From contig NZ_ATTQ01000023.1 of NCBI RefSeq assembly GCF_000419765.1, forward strand, positions 1-37,704: 37,704 nucleotides of DNA, in the 5' to 3' direction. The notes below the pieces were generated by a model. The model was not told the origin of the DNA. It saw only the letters and a list, made by a program, of their open reading frames with translations, and did no database searches. Made by a program: the position numbers and the translations under genes. Of the stretch, positions 31,892 through 37,704 are shown piece after piece (position 1 is the first letter of the stretch; every line of letters begins with the position of its first letter). Source of the DNA: Rhizobium mongolense USDA 1844. Its GTDB lineage: Bacteria; Pseudomonadota; Alphaproteobacteria; Rhizobiales; Rhizobiaceae.

Positions 31892-32731
31892 CTAGGGGAC
31901 GTCTCTTCTCAGCGTCTCGATGAAGCGGATCACGTCGCCCACCATGCTGTCGTTAAAAATGTCGTTGTGACCCGAGCCGTCGTAGATCAGCATTCGCTTG
32001 GGTTCGGGAGCGATGCGGTATAACGCCTCGCCCGAAGATAAGGGAATGCTGTCGTCACGTCGACCGTGGATGAACAGCTTCGGTTGTCTCACCTTCGCGA
32101 TCTTGAGGTCTGAACGGAAGGGATCCTTGATAAGAAGCGCAACCGGAAAGAACGGATAATGCGTCTGCGCCACTGACAGAACCGACAGGTATGGGGACAC
32201 CAGAATGACGCCGAGGGCCGGCCTCTGCCCGGCCGTATTCACTGCGACGCCGGTGCCAAGCGACCGGCCCAGCACAATGATCTTGCTTTTGGAGCGTACT
32301 GAAAGCCAGTCAAACGCGGCGATGCCGTCGGTCAGCAGCCCTTTCTCGCTCGGCGAGCCCGTCGATTCCGGATAGCCCCGGTAGGAAATGGCCAGCATTC
32401 CAACGCCTCGTGCGGCCAGCGCCCGCGCGAGAAAGCCGTAATTGTCGACGAGGTCACCGTTTCCGAAAAAGAGCAGCACGCAGGGTTTGTCGAATTCGCC
32501 CTGGCTGTAAAGTCCATGAAGCGCCTCTCCGTCGGGCGTCTGGATAGATACGTTCTCACCCCAGCGCGCACGCTCTGGACTAGGTGTGGCGCTGGCACCG
32601 GGAAAGAGGAGAGCACGCTGAGAAAAATACACCAAGCCTACAAGGGCCAAGTAGACGAAAGCCGCCATCAGCGGCAGGATCAGTAGCAGTCTTGTGGCGC
32701 TCACGGCAGCATGTCCCCGCGTGCCCTTCAT
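31892..32731 (-). CDS. Alpha/beta hydrolase, BEM46-like, membrane-anchored
   Basis: This 279-aa protein has an N-terminal membrane anchor (about 12-37: ATRLLLILPLMAAFVYLALV) followed by a serine hydrolase domain. The oxyanion region is FFGNGDLVDNYGF (87-100, in place of the usual HG). The nucleophile elbow is GRSLGTG with S157, the acid D226 in HGRRDDSIP, and the histidine H255 in GSGHNDIF, so the triad is complete. It resembles the BEM46/Abhd13 group of peripheral esterases of unknown substrate. Its ATG at 32731 comes one base after the chaC stop (TGAAATG), so it is probably translationally coupled; the longer frame inside chaC was rejected. Confidence 0.88.
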   Translation of the reverse strand: MKGTRGHAAVSATRLLLILPLMAAFVYLALVGLVYFSQRALLFPGASATPSPERARWGENVSIQTPDGEALHGLYSQGEFDKPCVLLFFGNGDLVDNYGFLARALAARGVGMLAISYRGYPESTGSPSEKGLLTDGIAAFDWLSVRSKSKIIVLGRSLGTGVAVNTAGQRPALGVILVSPYLSVLSVAQTHYPFFPVALLIKDPFRSDLKIAKVRQPKLFIHGRRDDSIPLSSGEALYRIAPEPKRMLIYDGSGHNDIFNDSMVGDVIRFIETLRRDVP

Positions 32732-32732
32732 T

Positions 32733-33443
32733 TCATTCGGCCCAAGGCGCCACACCATGCATCGGGCTGATCCGCTCCGCAACCAGAGCCTGCAAGCGCC
32801 AGAGGTTGCGGTCGCGGATGCCTTGCTCTTCGAGATGCGCCACTGTGTTGTGGAGATACTCGGCGCCGGAACCCCAGTGACCGCAAGCTTCCGCCAGCAC
32901 GTCGGCGACCTCCTCAGGTGGCCGTCTGCCCGTGTAGAAGCGCGACTGCCGGTTCATCACGAAGGCGATGGCGCGCAGCGATCCCTTATCCGTTTCGACA
33001 GTGACCCAGCGTGGAATGTTGTTGGGCGGCTTCACCGTGATCTCACGCCGCACCAGCTTGTCCAACTGACTTTCCAGATCCTCCGGTGGCAGTCTGAAGA
33101 CGACGCCCCGACATTGACCGCCCCGGTCGAGCGACATCATCAGTCCCGGCTTGTGCTTGGTGCCCCGGAACCGCTCGATCCGAAAGCAGAAGGAGCGGTG
33201 CCACCCTCGGGCCGTAGCGCGGCGTGCCTCCACATGGACGAGCTCAGGTTTCCAGATCAGGGAGCCGTAGGCAAAGAGCCAGGCGTCCCGCCCGCCAGGA
33301 TGCGAGGCCAGCAGGCCCCGCACGATGGTCTTATAGTCTTGGTCGGCGTGGTAGGACCAAGTTGGGTCCGGACCAGGATCCTCCAAGATGCGATGAACCT
33401 GAGCCAGATGCTCTGGTGTGAGCGCCATTTGACGGGTTCGCAT
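32733..33443 (-). CDS. chaC: Glutathione-specific gamma-glutamylcyclotransferase (ChaC)
   Basis: This 236-aa cytoplasmic enzyme cleaves glutathione to 5-oxoproline and Cys-Gly. The ChaC fold is shown by the nucleotide-like loop FAYGSLIWKP (57-66), then ATARGWHRSFCFRIERFRGT, PGLMMSLDRGGQCRGVVFRL, and the strands RWVTVETDKGSLRAIAFVMN. The helical C-terminus has LAEACGHWGSGAEYLHNTVA, as in ChaC. The start is ATG at 33443, with an in-frame ATG five codons on as an alternative; GGGA precedes the first. It is the first gene of a two-gene unit with the alpha/beta hydrolase. Glutathione turnover fits with the sulfur genes elsewhere in the window, but they are unlinked. Confidence 0.93.
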   Translation of the reverse strand: MRTRQMALTPEHLAQVHRILEDPGPDPTWSYHADQDYKTIVRGLLASHPGGRDAWLFAYGSLIWKPELVHVEARRATARGWHRSFCFRIERFRGTKHKPGLMMSLDRGGQCRGVVFRLPPEDLESQLDKLVRREITVKPPNNIPRWVTVETDKGSLRAIAFVMNRQSRFYTGRRPPEEVADVLAEACGHWGSGAEYLHNTVAHLEEQGIRDRNLWRLQALVAERISPMHGVAPWAE

Positions 33444-33602
33444 TAGATCATCCCGCTAAAGTGACTGTTGCTGACAAATGATACTTCCAAGCAAAGCCCG
33501 TGTCGCGAGTTAATGCTTCGTCAGTAAGCATAAGCATCTTTCACCTCCAGATTCACGATGAAGGTTACTCTCGAACTCAAGTTGGATTGAGGTCAATAGG
33601 GG

Positions 33603-34045
33603 GCGATCGCGAAAATTCAGGATCATGTCGACGACGCGACGGCCAACGGTGTGGCCATAGTGGTCGATGGCAAGCTACGGTCCGGTCTATTCTATGAACC
33701 CACGGTCCTTCGCGACGCCACAGTTGCAATGAAGATCGCCAGGGAGGAGACCTTCGGTCCGGTTGCCCCGCTGTTCCGGTTTTCGACTGAAGATCAGGCT
33801 GTTGCAATGTCGAACGATACCCCGTTCGGTCTGGCATCCTATCTCTTCACGCGCGACATCTCACGCGCCTTCAGAGTGGCCGAAGCCCTTGAATTCGGAA
33901 TGGTTGAATCAATCCTGGCTCGGTCTCGACAACTGCGGCGCCGTTCGGAGGCATCAAAGGGTCCGGTCTCGGCCGCGAGGGCTCTCACCATGGCCTTGAA
34001 GAATTCCTTGAGCTGAAGATGCTTCACCTCGGGGAGATGGAGTGA
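33603..34045 (+). pseudogene. gabD: Succinate-semialdehyde dehydrogenase remnant, 5' truncated and frameshifted
   Basis: The sequence starts in the middle of an aldehyde dehydrogenase (AIAKIQDHVDDATANGVAIV, then GLFYEPTVLRDATVAMKIAR, EETFGPVAPLFRF), corresponding to about the last third of GabD. The catalytic glutamate and cysteine regions are missing upstream. After EFGMV (around 33905) one G is missing; the family sequence goes on in the next frame as GINPGSVSTTAAPFGGIKGS then GLGREGSHHGLEEFLELKML and TGA. It cannot be active. GabD oxidises succinate semialdehyde to succinate in GABA breakdown. The sequence upstream (33444-33602) is not recognisable as the missing part. Confidence 0.88.
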
Positions 34046-34185
34046 ACGGGGATGGATCAACGACTTCCCCGCCTGATTACGAGGACCGGCCGAAATTGAC
34101 AGCAAGAGGCCAGCTTGTCGCGGCGGTAGCGTTTGCGGCCTTCTGCCTCTCTGCAATTGCATTCATCGTGTGGCTTCAGTCATAG
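34042..34185 (+). CDS. Very small membrane protein, 47 aa
   Basis: This frame starts at a GTG (34042-34044) that overlaps the TGA of the gabD remnant in the sequence GTGA. It encodes a polar N-terminus (NGDGSTTSPPDYEDRPKLT) and one hydrophobic segment (about residues 25-45: GQLVAAVAFAAFCLSAIAFI, then VWLQS). GGGAGATG lies 5-7 nt upstream. The tail resembles tiny single-pass proteins found in many rhizobia. The old coupling to gabD has lost its partner. Function is unknown. Confidence 0.5.
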   Translation: MNGDGSTTSPPDYEDRPKLTARGQLVAAVAFAAFCLSAIAFIVWLQS

Positions 34186-34296
34186 CCGCCTCGACTAAAG
34201 TTCAGTCCCCACAAGCATCCTATCGGGGGACTAATCGCGTGTGAGACAATGGTAGGCTTGCCGCAACGGCTCCTGCCGCTATTCGGTAGCAACCAT

Positions 34297-36038
34297 TCAA
34301 TCCGGCAATCCGGCCATGCGATAGCCTTCGACGAAGCGCTGGACTATCTCCATGTCGCGAGCGGGTTGTGCAACGGCCCAGTGAGAAATCCTGAAATTTG
34401 GCGTCGACGCCATAAAAAGAGCTGCCTCACGCATCGCCTCGTCTCCGCGTCCGAGCTGGGCAAGGCTAGCCGCCAGTATGCGGCGCGAGGCGCTGCGATA
34501 GGTTGCCTCCATGCGCAAAATCTTGACGGCTTCTTCATATTGGCCCGCCGCATAGTGAGCGAGCCCAAGCTCCCAATAATACCACCCTGCGGGATGCGGA
34601 TTTAATCGAAGCGCCCTCTGGGTCAGTTCGATCGCTTCCGATGCGCGGCCAGCGTACGCCGCAAGCTCCGACCACATGACCAAGGCATCCGCATGATTTG
34701 GTTCCAGCGTGAAGGCGGCTGCGAACTCTTCATCAGACTCGGGCCAGCGCTTTTCATAGGCCAACAAATATCCGAGTATCCAACGACCGGCAGCGTCGTT
34801 CTCGTCCAATGCTACCGCCTTGCGGGCTAGTTCGACGGCTCTCGATCGGTTCTCTTCCGTCACGTCGATGCTGTGTGCCCACAATTGCCAATAAACAAAG
34901 GCCAGCCAGCGAAATGCCTCCGCATATTCGGGGTCGATCGACACTGCCTGGTTCAACAGGATCCGAGCCTCTCGGATCGCGTCTGGAAAGCTGGTGAACG
35001 CTGTGATTAGACTTCGCCCACGAACACAGATGTCATAAGCCTCCAGGCTCTTCGGGCGATTGCGTGCCGGTAACGACGCCAGCCGTCCGACAAGCGCCTC
35101 GACGATCTTATTTGTGACTTCGTCCTGAACGCCGAAGATGTCTTCGAGGTTTCGGTCGAAGCGTTCGGCCCAGAGGTGATCTCCGCCAACGGCGTCGATG
35201 AGCTGAACGTTGATGCGCACGCGACCCGCGGCGCGGCGGGCACTGCCCTCCAGGAGGTAGCGGACGCCCAAATCGCGTGCAATCAATCGAACGTCGACCG
35301 ATTTTCCCTTGTAGGCAAAGGTCGAATGGCGCGCGATAACAAACAGGCCGGGATTTCTTGAAAGGTCGGTAATCAGGTCTTCGGTCAACCCGTCGGTGAA
35401 AACGTTCTGCTCGGCTTCCCCGCTCAAGTTGGTGAACGGCAACACGGCGATTGATGGCTTGGCAGGCAGCGGAAGCGCCGCTTGTCCTTCTCGACCCGTC
35501 GTGGCGGCGGGTTCATAGAGTACGCGATAGACATGAACCGGTTCGGCGATGTTTTTCAGAGATTTCGGTCCAAGATCGTCGAAGTCAAGTGCAAGCTTGC
35601 GTTTGACTTGATCACGGATGCCCGCCGACACGTAGATATCACCCGGCTCGGCCAGACTTTGTAGCCGTGCGGCGATGTTGAGCCGTCGCCATAGAGATCG
35701 CTGCCGTCTACGACGACATCGCCGAGATTGATCCCGATTCGCAAGAGGATACGGCGCGCCTCCGACAGGGCAGCATTTGAATCCTCCATCTTCCGCTGCA
35801 ACTCGATCGCTCCGGACATGGCGTTGACCGCGCTTGGGAACTCCAGGAGAACCCCGTCTCCCATCACTTTGACGATGCGGCCGCCATGCGCGCGCACGAT
35901 AGGCTGGAGAATTTTGGTCCGGCGCTCCTTCAGCACCGCCAGCGTCGCAACCTCGTCCTCCTCCATCAAACGCGAGTAGCCAACGACGTCCGCGACGACG
36001 ATTGCTGCAAGACGGCGCTGGACGCGTTCTTCGGCCAT
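34297..36038 (-). pseudogene. Class III adenylate cyclase with TolB-like and TPR domains, one frameshift
   Basis: Restoring one base joins two minus-strand frames into a protein of about 580 aa. The first frame (MAEERVQRRLAAIVVADVVG) is a class III nucleotidyl cyclase catalytic domain: metal aspartates in ADVVGYSRLMEEDE and KVMGDGVLLEF, then INLGDVVVDGSDLYGDG. Here a G is missing near 35680; the second frame resumes with the expected NIAARLQSLAEPGDI text and ends the cyclase domain at IAEPVHVYRVL. A TolB-like domain follows (PSIAVLPFTNLSGEAEQNVF, then DGLTEDLITDLSR), then TPR repeats (YAEAFRWLAFVYWQLWAHSI to PAGWYYWELGLAHYAAGQYE). It would make cAMP under TPR-linked control. A programmed shift is possible but no slippery site was seen. 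The second frame could give only a cyclase-less protein. Confidence 0.88.
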
Positions 36039-36281
36039 TTGGGCAATTATACCCGAGGAGGTGGAACTGCGCCTATCGTATTTCCGCCTTACGTAGAAGT
36101 CCACTGAGCCGCTTCAGATCTGGAGATCCGGTTCCACCGTCAAGCGAAACTCCGACGTCGGTCCGCTGCCCCATGGATCGCAGCGTGCGAGGTTCGAGAA
36201 CCGCGAGGTGATTGTCGGGGCGACGACATTCACGACTCATGCATGAGGGCAGTCGCTCGCTGTCGACGGCGCCGTCGCCAT

Positions 36282-36672
36282 GACAAGGGCACAAATCTGA
36301 ACAAGCTTCGTCAGAAAATCGGCATCGTCTTCCAGCAGTGGATTCGTTTTCCCACCCTACGACGTTGGAGGACGTCGCACTCGCGCCCCGCTTTGTGAAG
36401 ACATGGGCCAAAGCGAATGCCGAGGGATGGCGGAAAAGCAGCTCAAGCATGTAGGTCTCGGCGAAAAGCTTGACGCCTTCCACCCTTGAGCTTTCCGGAG
36501 GCAGCAACGTTTGGCGATCGCGCGAGCGCTGGCGATGGAGCCTAGCTACATGCTTTTCGACGAAGCCGCCTCGGCTCTGGATCCGGAACCTGCCGGCGAG
36601 GTTCTCGATACTATTGCGTGCTCGCCTCACCGCCTTCAAATCGTCGGATGGGAAAGGACCCTCCGTTGTTGA
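36282..36672 (+). pseudogene. Polar amino-acid ABC transporter ATPase remnant
   Basis: The plus strand carries pieces of an ABC ATPase in several frames: GTNLNKLRQKIGIVFQQW (the Q-loop), a region that after frame changes reads TLEDVALAPRFVKTWAKANA, and a C-terminal frame with QQRLAIARALAMEPSYMLFD then EAASALDPEPAGEVLDT, holding the Walker B and D-loop. The signature LSGG is present just before the last shift. The Walker A part is missing upstream. At least three frameshifts and truncation show it is dead. The type (K-Q-K-I-G-x-V-F-Q-x-W/F) matches GlnQ/OccP-like ATPases for polar amino acids. The other transporter genes are not in view. Confidence 0.85.
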
Positions 36673-36723
36673 GTTAGACCAAACCCTTGGGTCTCATACC
36701 AGACGATCGCGGCGAAACCTCTT

Positions 36724-37704
36724 TCAATCCTTTGGGCGGTGGGTGCCTCCGCTTTTGACGAGTCGCTCCACGAGACGAGCCGCCTCCTCTGCGAGGGCCG
36801 GTATGGTGCCTGATTGCCGCGTCGATCCGAAATCGAGGCCGGCGAAGTAGAGGCCTGGAACAGCACCGACTCCGTCGGCGTGGACAGGCTGGCCGGCTGC
36901 ATCGAGCGCGCCGGGAAGGTGGACCCAAGTGAAGTCGCCGGTGAAGCCGGTGCACCACACCACCGATCTGATGCCGCACGCCCTCCAGTCCATGGAACGG
37001 ATCAGAGGATCAGGTATGCGCGGTTCGACCGTCTCGGCTGGATCGCCCTCGGCTGGCGGCGCATCAAGGCCGACGCGCTCAATGTACTCGTCAACGAGGC
37101 GCTTGGTGTTTGCGGAGACTTCGTCGGCAAATCGTATATGGGCGTGGAGCTCATCGCTGAAAACGAGACTGTCGTTCTCCACGCCTTGGAAGCGGCCGAG
37201 CAAGACGACGCCTTGTGCGCTCAGCGATTGAAGGCTGATCGTGTGCGTCGCACCGACAAGCGCGCGGGCCGGCACCTTGCCGGAAGGGAGGACGAGTTCC
37301 TTGCGCGGGACGTCGAGAAACCCGGACAGCGTCAGCCAATTAAGTATGTTGCCTCCGCGATAGCGTCGCACCCAACGGCCGTTGCGGCTGGTCGCCAGAA
37401 ACACGACGCGTCCAGCGAGCGCCAGATCCTCAGCAATCTGGCCGCCCGACTGACCGCTGCCGACGACCAGCACCGCGCCATGCTCAAGCTGGGCCGCGTT
37501 GCGATAGGCCGAAGAGTCCACCTGGCAAAGTTCGACCGGCAAATCCGCCGACGCCGGCGGCCGGACCTGTCGATTCTGGTCGCCAGTGGCGATCACAACG
37601 TTGCGCGCCAGAAGAACGCCGGGAGCCGTCGTTAGCCGAAACAGCCCATTTTCTCGCGTCAGTTCCTTCACCGAGGTTTGAGTGCATACCGGCAAGCAGT
37701 GTCG
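36724..37704 (-). CDS. NAD(P)/FAD-dependent oxidoreductase, C-terminal part, runs off right edge
   Basis: The minus-strand frame continues past the right edge, so the N-terminal FAD-binding glycine motif is outside. The visible 326 residues include NVVIATG (end of the FAD domain), VLVVGSGQSGGQIAEDLALA (the NAD(P)-binding glycine loop), WCTGFTGDFTWVHLPG and GLYFAGLDFGSTRQSGTIPA, where FAD is bound again. The arrangement resembles CzcO/flavin monooxygenase-like proteins described as involved in K+ transport, as well as arsenic-linked flavoenzymes; the substrate is unknown. The stop is TGA at 36724-36726. It faces the dead ABC ATPase. Whether the gene is intact cannot be judged here. Confidence 0.85.
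   Translation of the reverse strand, partial: RHCLPVCTQTSVKELTRENGLFRLTTAPGVLLARNVVIATGDQNRQVRPPASADLPVELCQVDSSAYRNAAQLEHGAVLVVGSGQSGGQIAEDLALAGRVVFLATSRNGRWVRRYRGGNILNWLTLSGFLDVPRKELVLPSGKVPARALVGATHTISLQSLSAQGVVLLGRFQGVENDSLVFSDELHAHIRFADEVSANTKRLVDEYIERVGLDAPPAEGDPAETVEPRIPDPLIRSMDWRACGIRSVVWCTGFTGDFTWVHLPGALDAAGQPVHADGVGAVPGLYFAGLDFGSTRQSGTIPALAEEAARLVERLVKSGGTHRPKD

Noticed and set aside
36073..36639. Minus-strand open frame of 188 codons
   Set aside because: It lies opposite the ABC ATPase remnant, which explains its composition.
1..37704. CRISPR arrays, complete insertion sequences, integrases or rRNA genes
   Set aside because: No regularly spaced repeats, transposase or integrase text or rRNA sequence was seen on either strand.

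Overview
The window looks like chromosomal DNA of an alphaproteobacterium of the order Rhizobiales, most likely family Rhizobiaceae. The evidence is high G+C with strong third-position bias and a core gene set typical of rhizobia: a cobalamin-dependent ribonucleotide reductase (NrdJ) behind NrdR-type boxes, alanine dehydrogenase divergent from an Lrp regulator, xanthine phosphoribosyltransferase, HlyU-IlvA, and DUF6766 and DUF6429 proteins. No species can be named from the sequence alone.

Region 1 (1 to about 4240) is accessory and partly decayed. It holds a frameshifted ATP-dependent DNA ligase (LigD-type) remnant, several very small genes, a DUF6766 membrane protein, a secreted SnoaL/DUF4440-like protein and two overlapping small genes of unknown role. 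It ends inside a tRNA-Cys gene of which only the 5' half remains (4239-4278, minus strand).

Region 2 (4240-6300) carries a PGPGW-type membrane protein, an intact tRNA-Asn(GTT) with its terminator, and a small islet of about 1.3 kb. The islet is bounded by a second copy of the tRNA-Asn 3' end and contains a secreted proline-rich protein and a broken DUF6429 gene. Two neighbouring tRNA genes therefore both show signs of past integration.

Region 3 (6300-31400) is the well-kept core. It contains an SDR oxidoreductase with a changed catalytic lysine; a tight four-gene operon of cysteine synthase, alanyl-tRNA editing protein, 3-mercaptopyruvate sulfurtransferase and a GNAT acetyltransferase; DUF1203; ald divergent from lrp with an EamA exporter; PilZ; a Tat-exported CpdB; a LysR/azoreductase divergent pair; a membrane diguanylate cyclase; hlyU-ilvA; VanZ; tRNA-Leu(TAA); a lipoprotein; a wrbA remnant; a CinA-type protein; a tandem universal stress protein; gpt; a Cache-like exported protein; and nrdJ. 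The genes cover sulfur/cysteine handling, alanine turnover, nucleotide supply and c-di-GMP signalling.

Region 4 (31400-37704) is decaying again. It holds remnants of DUF4365, gabD (succinate-semialdehyde dehydrogenase), a class III adenylate cyclase/TPR gene broken by one missing base, and an amino-acid ABC ATPase. Among these lie an apparently intact alpha/beta hydrolase and chaC pair and the C-terminal part of a flavin-dependent oxidoreductase that runs off the right edge. Most breaks are single-base changes, several at G runs or GG pairs, so true decay and sequencing error both need considering. No CRISPR array, complete insertion sequence or integrase gene was seen.
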